Source: Halorussus litoreus
Lineage (GTDB): Archaea > Halobacteriota > Halobacteria > Halobacteriales > Haladaptataceae
Assembly (NCBI RefSeq): GCF_003382685.1
Contig: NZ_KZ859511.1
Location: 49,298-108,924, forward strand
Reading direction: 5' to 3'
Length of the DNA: 59,627 bases
Shown here: positions 33,123-40,216 of the stretch, piece by piece
Position numbering within the stretch: the first letter of the stretch is position 1
Layout: each line of letters begins with the position of its first letter
Notes under the pieces: generated by a model
What the model saw: only the letters and a program-made list of their open reading frames with translations
Told to the model about the DNA's origin: nothing
The model's database searches: none
Made by a program: the position numbers and the translations under genes

Positions 33123-34346
33123 TTAGGCTCCGGCCGATTGCTGGCCGATTGGCTGGTCGAAGTCGAACTGATCTTCGGACTGTTCTGTCTGCTGAGTCTG
33201 AGTAGTCTCGCTCACGGGGGCCGAGTCCGTGGCGTCGTGGGCGGGGTCGGGCTGGCGCTCCTCGGCCTGTCGCTCGTCGTCACTCGGTGGGGTGGGTTCG
33301 TCTGGACTCTCCTGTTTTCGGTACTGGCGGTACCCGAGTGCTCGGGTTCCGAGAGTCGAACTGAGGGACATGGCGAACATCACGCCCGGTCCGAGATCGA
33401 TGTCCTGCTCGTCGGCCCACGCCCGCAACAGACGGGCGTTCGCCTCTTTCTCCTCGGGTGAAAGTCGCCATCCGTCCCATCCCGTGAGATTGGCGGCTTG
33501 GTCGAACGGAACACCGAAAAGCGTCTCTAACAGCTTCTCGTCGACGACCATACCGTTCTGCATCTGTGCGGGCTTCGGGGACAGGTCGGTCGTCTGGTCG
33601 GAAGCGGTCTTTTCGGGTTGATTCGGCTGTTGCTCGGGTGTCTCGTCCCTGGTCCCCTCGTCGCTCTCGTTGTTTAGCGCATCCAATACTCTCTGCCGAC
33701 GTTCACGTTCCTCCGGTTCGTCCGCCTCGTCGACGATCTCCTCCGGACGGGACTGCGATTCCGTCTCGGCGCCGTCTTCGTCGTCACTCCCTCGGTTCCT
33801 GAGCTTGCTGAGGACACCTCCAGATTCGTCGGCGTCGTCGTCTTCTTGCTCCGGAGCTGGGCGTTTCGGTTCGGGTGAGCCGGACTCCTCCGGCTCGAAG
33901 TCGTCGGGGGTAACGTCTTCGGGAAGATCGGCGTCCTCCGGTGGGGACATTTCGGGGCGATTCCGAGAGTCGAATCCGTCGGGAGATAGCTTCTCGGACC
34001 CCTCTTCCTGAACTACGACCGCATCCTCTTCGGGGCCTGAACCGTCGTCTTCGTCGCGCTCTGGACTTCTCTCGGGGTCTTCCGGTTCGTTGTTGAATTC
34101 AAACTCGCTATCACCCTGATTCGGTGGACTGTCGGGTGTTTCGCTCCTATTCTCGGGTTCGTCGTCGGGGGCTGCAGCTACACCCGAATCAGGTTCGTCG
34201 TCGTCACTGCCACCCGTCTGGCGGCGAACCCACTGAGTCGCTTCGTCCTTGTCCCACCCGTGCTTGTTGTGAAGGTGAGACCACATCCCCCGAGACCCGA
34301 TTCGTCCGCATTCTTCGGGTGTCTCGGGGCACCGTAGTTGGGTCAT
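33123..34346 (-). CDS. long acidic disordered protein with N-terminal zinc finger
   Basis: 407 aa. Residues 6-31 hold C6, C13, H25 and H29, a C2H2-like finger (C-P-E-T-P-E-E-C then H-L-H-N-K-H). Residues about 45-260 are Asp/Glu/Pro/Ser-rich and disordered; a compact helical part at 270-345 (L-L-E-T-L-F-G-V-P-F; A-R-L-L-R-A-W-A-D-E-Q) precedes a Gln/Asp-rich tail. First gene of the packaging operon. Possibly a scaffold or genome-associated virion protein. Confidence 0.65.
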   Translation of the reverse strand: MTQLRCPETPEECGRIGSRGMWSHLHNKHGWDKDEATQWVRRQTGGSDDDEPDSGVAAAPDDEPENRSETPDSPPNQGDSEFEFNNEPEDPERSPERDEDDGSGPEEDAVVVQEEGSEKLSPDGFDSRNRPEMSPPEDADLPEDVTPDDFEPEESGSPEPKRPAPEQEDDDADESGGVLSKLRNRGSDDEDGAETESQSRPEEIVDEADEPEERERRQRVLDALNNESDEGTRDETPEQQPNQPEKTASDQTTDLSPKPAQMQNGMVVDEKLLETLFGVPFDQAANLTGWDGWRLSPEEKEANARLLRAWADEQDIDLGPGVMFAMSLSSTLGTRALGYRQYRKQESPDEPTPPSDDERQAEERQPDPAHDATDSAPVSETTQTQQTEQSEDQFDFDQPIGQQSAGA

Positions 34347-34379
34347 GATGCACCCGAGTTTACCCGACAGACGTGCTAA

Positions 34380-34411
34380 AAAGTCGAATTCGTCGGGGTA
34401 GCGTCCGACTG
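34380..34411 (-). promoter_or_regulatory. repeated 32-nt promoter-like element, copy 2
   Basis: Second copy of the element at 31793-31824, 33 nt before the ATG of the disordered protein. An A-run (TAAAAAG on the plus strand) at its proximal side could serve as the TATA region. The flanks outside the 32 nt do not align. Confidence 0.6.
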
Positions 34412-34430
34412 TGGGCGGACAGCAGGAGGG

Positions 34431-34625
34431 TTACGCGTCAGCGGGGACGGCGTCGGCGGTTGCGGTCACGGTAGCTTCTGGGGGTAGGCGGCCTTCTTCG
34501 CGGGCCAGTTTCTCACGCATGGCCGCTCGGGCGAACTCGCTTCGGTTGCAGTAACCGAGGGGGCCGTACGCGTTCTCGACTCTGGATTTCAGGACGGATG
34601 GAACCGATACGTCGATAGATTCCAT
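34431..34625 (-). CDS. ribbon-helix-helix regulator
   Basis: 64 aa. Strand E-S-I-D-V-S-V-P then helix and turn C-N-R-S-E-F-A-R-A-A-M-R-E-K-L. The upstream 95 nt are AT-rich and contain its promoter. A candidate regulator of the late operons because it lies directly before copy 2 of the repeated element. Confidence 0.72.
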   Translation of the reverse strand: MESIDVSVPSVLKSRVENAYGPLGYCNRSEFARAAMREKLAREEGRLPPEATVTATADAVPADA

Positions 34626-34719
34626 ACTGTCGACGACAATCTACGGATAGTTAAATCCTCGCAACTAAAACCAGTAATAATTTACTTAGCAACCTAAAGA
34701 AGGCTTCTATCGGTAGATT

Positions 34720-34890
34720 CTACCTGACGTTGGCCGACCGTGGCTCGTAGTCGGGGTTCGCTCCGGCTCCTCGCTTCACCGCCGTCATGCCCTTGCACTC
34801 GGGACAGGCGTGGACGGTCCCCGCGTTGTCTCCGAACGTTTGAGCGAACTGCTCGGTTACGAACACACCGCAGTTCTCACAGTTCGCCAT
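34720..34890 (-). CDS. zinc-ribbon protein (DUF7563-like)
   Basis: 56 aa from the ATG at 34890, two bases after the end of the RHH/winged-helix gene. C-E-N-C-G-V-F-V-T and C-P-E-C-K form a four-cysteine ribbon, the layout of small haloarchaeal DUF7563 proteins. Likely nucleic-acid binding. Confidence 0.7.
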   Translation of the reverse strand: MANCENCGVFVTEQFAQTFGDNAGTVHACPECKGMTAVKRGAGANPDYEPRSANVR

Positions 34891-34892
34891 CG

Positions 34893-35291
34893 TCAACGCA
34901 CCTCGATCCAAGGGTCTTGGATGGGGTCACCCTGCCGCGACAGGTAGCCGCGTTCTCGGAGCGGCTTGAGAACGCGGCGTGAGACGTTACCCTTCGGGAT
35001 GTTCGTCTGCGATGCGATGATGCTCTTCGCTTCCCGCATAGGGAGTGAACTGCCGGCCGTTGCCTTACGGAGTGCCTCGTAGCCCTTCGCCAGCGCCTCG
35101 TCGTCGGTCGGGGGTTGTCGACCACCGTCGGTCTGGGGCTTGTTCACGGTTCGCCGCATGTGCTGGCGGATGTCCTTGCTTCGGTCGGTGTCGTGGTCGT
35201 CGAGTACGTCGTCGTAGTCCTCGACGAGACTCTTCGGGGCGCGGATCGTGATTCGCTTCGTGTTGCTCTCGTCGCTCTCCATTTGAGGCAT
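34893..35291 (-). CDS. RHH plus winged-helix DNA-binding protein
   Basis: 132 aa. N-terminal strand R-I-T-I-R-A-P-K-S-L-V and helices resemble an RHH domain (residues 12-50); residues 70-125 look like a winged helix (A-K-S-I-I-A-S-Q-T-N-I-P-K-G-N-V-S-R-R-V-L). A good AGGAGGTGA sequence lies upstream, so this is one of the few genes here with a Shine-Dalgarno site. Probable transcription or segregation regulator of the element. Confidence 0.7.
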   Translation of the reverse strand: MPQMESDESNTKRITIRAPKSLVEDYDDVLDDHDTDRSKDIRQHMRRTVNKPQTDGGRQPPTDDEALAKGYEALRKATAGSSLPMREAKSIIASQTNIPKGNVSRRVLKPLRERGYLSRQGDPIQDPWIEVR

Positions 35292-35298
35292 CTACCAG

Positions 35299-35460
35299 TC
35301 ACCTCCTGTATGACGTGAACCGGTTTCGCATGACGCGGTGAAATCGAGGGATAGCGAGGTGAACCGATGGGGGAGAGACAGTATGTAGGACGCCCCTGTG
35401 TGGGTTGCGAAAAGGGGCTTCGCGCGCGTCCCCGCGTGCGTTGCCGTCACCGTGAATCAC
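35299..35460 (-). CDS. possible 53-aa basic protein
   Basis: GTG-initiated ORF overlapping the end of the SWIM gene by 14 nt and ending inside the Shine-Dalgarno region of the next gene. Rich in His, Arg and Pro, no motif. Included because every other gap in this operon is filled; it could equally be non-coding. Confidence 0.28.
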   Translation of the reverse strand: MIHGDGNARGDAREAPFRNPHRGVLHTVSPPSVHLAIPRFHRVMRNRFTSYRR

Positions 35461-35854
35461 CTGCCTCTCGGTCGGGAATCGACAGCCACCACGGTGGAGA
35501 GAGATGCGTCTCGCCGGTATCGAGGTCGGTAACCGCGAGGTCGGAGCGCACCCAGCGCCACCAGAGATAGGCGACATGAGCGCAGAAGCCGCGATGCGTG
35601 TATCCCTTGCAGGGACATTCGGCCCGGAGCGATCCGTCGAGAAGTGCGAACAGCACGCGGTGATGCGCGAGGTCGTCCGAGTTGGTGTACCCCATGAGTA
35701 CGTCGTACTCGGACGGATTGGCAGGGCCACACTCGGCGGGTGCGGCCTGAGCGCGTTTCCAGCTCGTGCTGAGAGTCCAGTCGTCGGGGAACCGGAGTTT
35801 TGGTGGTTCACCGATGCGGTTCAGTGCTGAGTTGCGAGCCCGGTCGACACTCAT
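35447..35854 (-). CDS. SWIM zinc-finger protein
   Basis: 135 aa. C-P-C-K-G-Y-T-H-R-G-F-C-A-H near residues 80-93 fits the C-x-C-xn-C-x-H pattern of SWIM domains, which bind DNA or proteins in recombination and transposase contexts. The ATG overlaps the stop of the zinc-finger gene upstream, and AGGAGGTGA lies before it. Confidence 0.75.
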   Translation of the reverse strand: MSVDRARNSALNRIGEPPKLRFPDDWTLSTSWKRAQAAPAECGPANPSEYDVLMGYTNSDDLAHHRVLFALLDGSLRAECPCKGYTHRGFCAHVAYLWWRWVRSDLAVTDLDTGETHLSPPWWLSIPDREAGDSR

Positions 35855-35973
35855 GGGCTACCAGTCACCTCCTCGGCCGAGTGTGGGCCGTTCTCGCAGA
35901 CGCGTCGGGTGATTCCGCCACGGCTCCGATCGACGTATATCCGCCCACCGCAGGTGGGGCAGAATCGTCTCAC
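35851..35973 (-). CDS. 40-aa zinc-finger peptide
   Basis: GTG start; R-R-F-C-P-T-C-G-G-R-I-Y-V at the N-terminus and V-C-E-N-G-P-H further on give C-x2-C plus Cys/His ligands. Stop overlaps the SWIM ATG and the start overlaps the stop of the gene upstream. Translational chaining and cysteine pattern support it. Confidence 0.65.
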   Translation of the reverse strand: MRRFCPTCGGRIYVDRSRGGITRRVCENGPHSAEEVTGSP

Positions 35974-36086
35974 GGCTGGCACCTCCCGTCGTCGAGCGCA
36001 GGACAGTCTTTGGCGGGCCTATCGATGTACTCCCCGCAGAAGTTGCACACCGAGAGATCGGCGTCTGCGGCGGGTTCGATACTCAC
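35970..36086 (-). CDS. 38-aa zinc-finger peptide, first gene inside the att site
   Basis: GTG start. Contains C-N-F-C-G-E-Y and later C-P and C-Q-P, a four-cysteine set. Its stop overlaps the next GTG (GTGA). It is the first gene after the promoter that abuts tRNA-Trp, so it is expected to be expressed early. Confidence 0.6.
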   Translation of the reverse strand: MSIEPAADADLSVCNFCGEYIDRPAKDCPALDDGRCQP

Positions 36087-36140
36087 GCGGACCACCCCGA
36101 TGGGAGGACGGCGATGTTTCTCTCGGTGAGTGACGACGTA

Positions 36141-36163
36141 AAACCGGCAAGGAATGCCGGTTT
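36141..36163. terminator. 9-bp hairpin downstream of tRNA-Trp
   Basis: AAACCGGCA, 5-nt loop, TGCCGGTTT. On the minus strand it lies 15 nt after the tRNA 3' end and is followed by TTTTACG, so it may end the tRNA transcript. It also lies in the predicted start region of the provirus operon and could act there instead. Confidence 0.5.
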
Positions 36164-36165
36164 AC

Positions 36166-36174
36166 TTTTATATA
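36166..36174 (-). promoter_or_regulatory. TATA box of the leftmost-reading provirus operon
   Basis: TATATAAAA on the minus strand, four bases from the tRNA-Trp 3' end, about 80 nt before the first zinc-finger GTG. It is the best TATA match in the area and is placed to drive viral genes from the att junction. Confidence 0.6.
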
Positions 36175-36177
36175 GTA

Positions 36178-36197
36178 TGGGGTCGGAGGGATTTGAA
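36178..36197. other. attR candidate in tRNA-Trp exon 2
   Basis: Covers the discriminator base, the 3' strand of the acceptor stem and part of the T arm. The first 13 nt are identical to attL and 18 of 20 match overall. Confidence 0.7.
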
Positions 36198-36357
36198 CCC
36201 CCGATCGACTGATATCTCCGGTGTGTGCGCCTCGGAACTCCAGAGGGTCGTCGTCGCGAGCCGATGATCAGTCGGCCGCTCGGTATATCAGCTGGAGTCT
36301 CGTCCCGGGCGCGTGGCCTCTGGAGTCAGTCGCCATCCCTGGCTTGGCCACGACCCC
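36178..36357 (-). tRNA. tRNA-Trp (CCA) with 106-nt intron
   Basis: Exon 1 is 36357-36320 and exon 2 is 36213-36178. Acceptor GGGGTCG pairs with CGACCCC, D arm GCC/GGC, anticodon stem ACTGA/TCAGT, loop C-T-C-C-A-G-A with anticodon CCA, T arm GGGGG-TTCAAAT-CCCTC, discriminator A. The intron (36319-36214) interrupts after position 37. Large introns in tRNA-Trp are known in haloarchaea, where they act as box C/D guide RNAs; CTGA-like boxes are present here but the C boxes are not clear. The gene stays intact after provirus integration at its 3' end. Confidence 0.93.
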
Positions 36358-36429
36358 GCAGGAAATTGTTGGTCCATGCTCCGTAAAGGGATTTCGATTT
36401 TGCGGGGTCCCCGGCATTGTCGAAAGAAG

Positions 36430-36470
36430 TGGTGTCGGTGGGATTTGAACACCTCACCAGCTGATATCTC
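36430..36470 (-). pseudogene. degenerate tRNA-Trp exon 2 fragment
   Basis: The minus strand reads GAGATATCAG, then a T arm with GTTCAAATCCC and an end CCGACACCA, matching the intron border and exon 2 of the intact gene with several changes. No 5' half is present. It lies upstream of the intact tRNA gene and marks an older rearrangement or integration here. Confidence 0.7.
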
Positions 36471-36492
36471 GGTCAGTATTCGGCTCTCGAAC

Positions 36493-36720
36493 TCACTCGC
36501 GGTCCGTCTCGGCCCAGTCGCAGTCCTGGCACTTCCAGCCCGTGACGAACTCGGTCACGCTCGGCATGTAGCCCACTTCGAGCACGTCCCCGCCGCAGTC
36601 GGGGCACTCGCGGTCGGCGTCAGCGATGGACTCGGCGTCCATCACGTCCTCGCCCTCGATCAACTCGGCGAGGCTCTCGGGCGTCACCATGCGACCCTGC
36701 ACGACGCGATTGTCGGCCAT
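36493..36720 (-). CDS. DUF5795-like zinc-ribbon protein
   Basis: 75 aa. C-P-D-C-G-G near residue 39 and C-Q-D-C-D near 64 form a zinc ribbon; the N-terminus R-V-V-Q-G-R-M-V-T-P-E-S-L-A is the conserved haloarchaeal form. A host gene immediately outside the provirus. Function unknown. Confidence 0.8.
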   Translation of the reverse strand: MADNRVVQGRMVTPESLAELIEGEDVMDAESIADADRECPDCGGDVLEVGYMPSVTEFVTGWKCQDCDWAETDRE

Positions 36721-36900
36721 GCCGGGACGAAGGCGGTCCGGTCGGGTAAGCTTTCCCGTCCGATACGAGGTCTACAGAGACGATGATTTTTGAGTCTTAG
36801 AACCAGTGCGAGTCATGGAGTGCGAATCTGCGAATCCATCGGGTGACGTATCCTCGAAAGTCGTCAGGACACTCGACTGCAGAATAACCGCAACTTTGTC

Positions 36901-37044
36901 TTCGAAAGCCCTCGGCGCGTTCGCGGTCGCTCTGCGGGATATCTGGCCTCTCCGCAACGCCCGGCCAGATAGTTGCCCGCAGAGACGACCACGGGCCTGC
37001 GGCCCGCGACCGCGCCTCGCCCTTTCAGTCCGCCAGGGAGGTGG
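36901..37044 (-). repeat. dispersed structured repeat, copy B
   Basis: About 144 nt, inverted relative to copy A. Read on the minus strand it can fold as an outer stem CGCGGTCGC/GCGACCGCG, a small hairpin GGGCC-GCA-GGCCC, and a long arm TCTGCGGG/CCCGCAGA continuing to TATCTGGCC/GGCCAGATA. The arm uses different bases from copy A but keeps pairing. Confidence 0.78.
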
Positions 37045-37128
37045 CTGGTCGATCAGCCGAAACAGGGATGGTTAGTCGACCAGCCGAAATGGGGAGAAGG
37101 TCGATATTCCGTGAGAAACGTCAGGAAG

Positions 37129-37974
37129 TCAGAGCCACGGTTCGCGCTCGTCCTCGGACGCCGGGAAGTCGATGACCGACTCCTCGTCGTCGTCGCCGGA
37201 GCCGTCCGTGGCGACTGCATCGTTCGGGGCCTCACCCGCCGCGTCCTCGACGGGACCGGGGTCGTACGCGAGCAGGCTGGTGACCACGAGGACCGCCAGC
37301 GGGGCGTTCTCGGGCGCGAGTCCGAGGATGCTCAGCGGGAGAACGCCCAGCGCGACCGCGCTGCCGAATCGGAAGCGGTCGATGTCGACGACCTCACGGA
37401 GGTACGGCGCGGTCAGCGCGACCCCGAGCGCGAACGCGACGCCGGAGCCGGCCGCCGCGACCGCTCTGAGGATCAGGCCGTAGTCGGGGACCATCACCAC
37501 CTCGAACCCGGAGGGGTCGAGGCTGGCGACGAGGCCGAGGCCGACGACGACTGAGGGACCCGGCAGGTACTCGCCGATGCGAGCGCTGGCGGTCTTGGCC
37601 GCGATGGCGGCCATCACGAGCGCGGCGAAGCGCTCGAAGATGATCAGGTCGAGGCCGCTCTCGATGGTCGGCGCGAACGCAGCTTCGACCGCGGCGACCG
37701 AAATGAGGACGACGCCGACCGCGAGCACCGTCTTGGCCTGTTCGCGGGGCGTGCCGTCCATCTCCGCGAGGATGACCGCGACCGTGGCGCTCCCGCCGAA
37801 GACAAGCAGGCCGACCTGCAGGATGCCGACGGGGTCCTTGAGTTCGCCCGCGAGCACGAGTGCGGGGAAGATGCCGTCGATCAGCGGCAGGCACATGACC
37901 GTCGCGAGGAGCTTGGTCGCGCCGCCCACCTGTCGCTCCAGGCGGAGCGCGACCGGATGCTGTGAACTGCTCAT
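37129..37974 (-). CDS. DUF5794-like membrane protein
   Basis: 281 aa with about seven hydrophobic helices between residues 20 and 240 and an acidic cytoplasmic tail ending D-E-R-E-P-W-L. The start P-V-A-L-R-L-E-R-Q-V-G-G-A-T-K-L-L-A-T-V-M is typical of a haloarchaeal-only family of unknown role. Host gene, monocistronic. Confidence 0.78.
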   Translation of the reverse strand: MSSSQHPVALRLERQVGGATKLLATVMCLPLIDGIFPALVLAGELKDPVGILQVGLLVFGGSATVAVILAEMDGTPREQAKTVLAVGVVLISVAAVEAAFAPTIESGLDLIIFERFAALVMAAIAAKTASARIGEYLPGPSVVVGLGLVASLDPSGFEVVMVPDYGLILRAVAAAGSGVAFALGVALTAPYLREVVDIDRFRFGSAVALGVLPLSILGLAPENAPLAVLVVTSLLAYDPGPVEDAAGEAPNDAVATDGSGDDDEESVIDFPASEDEREPWL

Positions 37975-38549
37975 CCCGACTAGCTGGCCCGGCCGTGACC
38001 ATCGGCCGAACGGTGATGATGCTCGTGGTACCTACGGTGGCGCGTCGGGTCGCTCGCGTCCCGCTGGAGCCAGCAACGCCGCCGCCGTCCCACGAAGCAG
38101 TTGTCTACCAGTGTAAGAAAGCCCATCCCGAAGAAGGATTTAAACGCGCTGCCGGAGTCGGCGTTCGGCTGGCCGGCAATGCCGTGGGCGATGGGACTGG
38201 TAGAGTCCATACACGTTCCAAAACGGGTTTCGAGCATAAACGTTGCGTGTGAGAGAACCCCAATCAACAGAAATGACGCGGTTCGGCATAAATAAGAGCC
38301 GAGAGATCCTAATTTTACGCACCAAAAAATCACGAGTTCCTGAAGTCGGCTTTCTGATGCGTTCTGATCTACCCCGATCACGACGGAGCGGACTCCAAAC
38401 CGCGCGACAACTCGGGACGAGAGACGAGAGATGAGAGACGAGAGACGAGACACGAACAGAATGCACGACTGTGTACATCACGCACGGAGAGAAGGGCTGG
38501 CGTTCCACTATCTCGCAACGTTTTTGACCCGGGGCTACCTTCGGCTTAC
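37975..38549. other. 575-nt intergenic region before guaB
   Basis: No convincing gene. It contains a 7-bp tandem repeat, A/T-rich patches at about 38290-38335, and CGTTTTTGAC near 38520 that is a likely part of the guaB promoter. A 77-codon minus-strand ORF (38210-37980) has non-coding-like composition. Confidence 0.5.
38417..38457. repeat. 7-bp tandem repeat (ACGAGAG), about six units
   Basis: Near-perfect copies of ACGAGAG with one ATGAGAG unit and two decayed units at the right end, in the region upstream of guaB. Confidence 0.85.
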
Positions 38550-40043
38550 ATGGAGAGTAATTCTGGCCGAACGGGACAGTTCACCGACAAGCTCCGCGTC
38601 CCCGAGGCACTGACGTTCGACGACGTACTGCTCCGACCCAAGGAGAGCCGCGTCGAACCCGACGAAGCCGACGTCTCGACCCGGGTGTCGACCAACGTCG
38701 AGATCAACGTGCCCGTCCTCTCGGCCGCGATGGACACCGTGACCGAGAGCGACCTCGCAATCGCGATGGCGCGACAGGGCGGCCTCGGCGTGCTCCACCG
38801 GAGCATGGACGCCGAAGAGGCCGTCGCCGAGATCGAGCGCGTCAAGCGCGCGGACGAACTCGTCATCCGCGACGTGGTGACCGCCGACCCCGACCAGACC
38901 GTCCGGGAGGTCGACGCCATGATGGATCGGAAGGGCGTCTCTGGCGCGCCGGTCACCGACGAGGACGGGACCGTTCTGGGCATCATCTCGGGCACCGACA
39001 TCCGACCGTATCTGGAGGTCGGCGACCGCGACGAGGTCCGCGAAGCCATGACCGACGAGGTCGTCACGGCCGGCGAGGACGTGACCGCTCGCGAGGCGCT
39101 CGAACTCATGTACGAGCACAAGATCGAGCGCGTCCCCATCGTGGACGACGAGGACCACCTGACGGGCCTCGTGACGATGCAGGGCATCCTCCAGCGCCGC
39201 GAGTACGGCGACGCCGCCCGCGACGACGACGGCCACCTGCTCGTGGGCGCGGCCGTCGGCCCCTTCGAGACCGACCGCGCCGTCGCCGCCGACGAGGCCG
39301 GCGCGGACGTGCTCTTCATCGATTGTGCGCACGCTCACAACCTGAACGTCGTCGACGGCGCGCGCGAGATCGGCGAGTCGGTCGCCGCGGACGTGGTGGT
39401 CGGCAACGTCGGCACGCGCGAGGCCGCCGAGGACGTGGTCGACTTCGCCGACGGCATCAAGGTCGGCATCGGCCCGGGCTCGATCTGCACGACGCGGGTC
39501 GTCTCGGGCGCGGGGATGCCCCAGATCACCGCCGTCGCGGAGGTCGCAGACGTGGCGAGCCAGCACGACGTGCCGGTCATCGCAGACGGCGGCATCCGGT
39601 ACTCCGGCGACGCCATCAAGGCCATCGCGGCGGGCGCGGACGCGGTGATGCTCGGCTCCTATTTCGCTGGGACCGACGAAGCGCCCGGCCGGGTCATCAC
39701 CATCGACGGCAAGAAGTACAAGCAGTACCGTGGGATGGGATCGGTCGGCGCGATGCAATCGGGAGACGGCGACCGCTACCTCAAGGACGACCCCGAGGAC
39801 GACGAAGAGTACGTGCCCGAGGGCGTCGAGGCCGCCGAGCCGTACAAGGGGAGCCTCGAATCGGAGCTTCACCAGCTCGTCGGCGGGATGCAGTCGGGCA
39901 TGGGCTACGTCGGCGCGGAGACCATCCCGAGCTTCAAGGAACGCAGCGAGTTCGTCCGCGTCTCGTCAGCGGGCCAGACCGAGGGCCACCCACACGACGT
40001 GATGATCACCGACGAAGCGCCGAACTACAGCCCGCAGCAGTAA
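38550..40043 (+). CDS. guaB: inosine-5'-monophosphate dehydrogenase
   Basis: 497 aa. NAD-dependent conversion of IMP to XMP, the committed step to GMP. The TIM barrel is interrupted by two CBS domains (about residues 103-220) and carries the active-site loop G-P-G-S-I-C-T-T-R with C313 and the G-G-I-R-Y-S-G-D phosphate site. The flap has Y-K-Q-Y-R-G-M-G-S near 395. Complete; ends in an acidic tail. The TATA-like T run upstream and ATG at 38550 suggest a short leader. Confidence 0.97.
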   Translation: MESNSGRTGQFTDKLRVPEALTFDDVLLRPKESRVEPDEADVSTRVSTNVEINVPVLSAAMDTVTESDLAIAMARQGGLGVLHRSMDAEEAVAEIERVKRADELVIRDVVTADPDQTVREVDAMMDRKGVSGAPVTDEDGTVLGIISGTDIRPYLEVGDRDEVREAMTDEVVTAGEDVTAREALELMYEHKIERVPIVDDEDHLTGLVTMQGILQRREYGDAARDDDGHLLVGAAVGPFETDRAVAADEAGADVLFIDCAHAHNLNVVDGAREIGESVAADVVVGNVGTREAAEDVVDFADGIKVGIGPGSICTTRVVSGAGMPQITAVAEVADVASQHDVPVIADGGIRYSGDAIKAIAAGADAVMLGSYFAGTDEAPGRVITIDGKKYKQYRGMGSVGAMQSGDGDRYLKDDPEDDEEYVPEGVEAAEPYKGSLESELHQLVGGMQSGMGYVGAETIPSFKERSEFVRVSSAGQTEGHPHDVMITDEAPNYSPQQ

Positions 40044-40216
40044 CCGAAACGAACGGTTCGGCCGGTCGTTCGGTCGGAAGCGCCCGAGTTTTCTTTTCAC
40101 GATTGCTGATTGGCTTCGTGCGTGCTGGTCGTCTTTTTCTTCCCGCGTACGCCTGACGCTAATCGAGCACAGGCTCCGGCCAGGATCTTCTCAAAAAACG
40201 AGTTCCGACAGTCCAA

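Larger units (their letters stand above)
18450..36197. mobile_element. integrated virus (SH1/SNJ1-like provirus) in tRNA-Trp
   Basis: A 17.7-kb element bounded by a tRNA-Trp 3' fragment (attL) and the intact tRNA-Trp (attR). It contains a tyrosine integrase, a PCNA-like clamp, ribbon-helix-helix regulators, a packaging-type ATPase with Walker A and B motifs, two adjacent mid-sized proteins in the position of the paired capsid proteins of SH1-like viruses, and many small one- or two-helix membrane proteins expected for an internal lipid membrane. No tail, portal or terminase genes are seen. Gene order and content suggest a Halopanivirales relative; the capsid assignments are inferred from order and size, not similarity scores. 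Confidence 0.8.

Noticed and set aside
37980-38210. 77-codon minus-strand ORF upstream of the DUF5794 gene
   Set aside because: Composition turns to Arg/His-rich non-coding style after about 40 codons and no promoter or family supports it.
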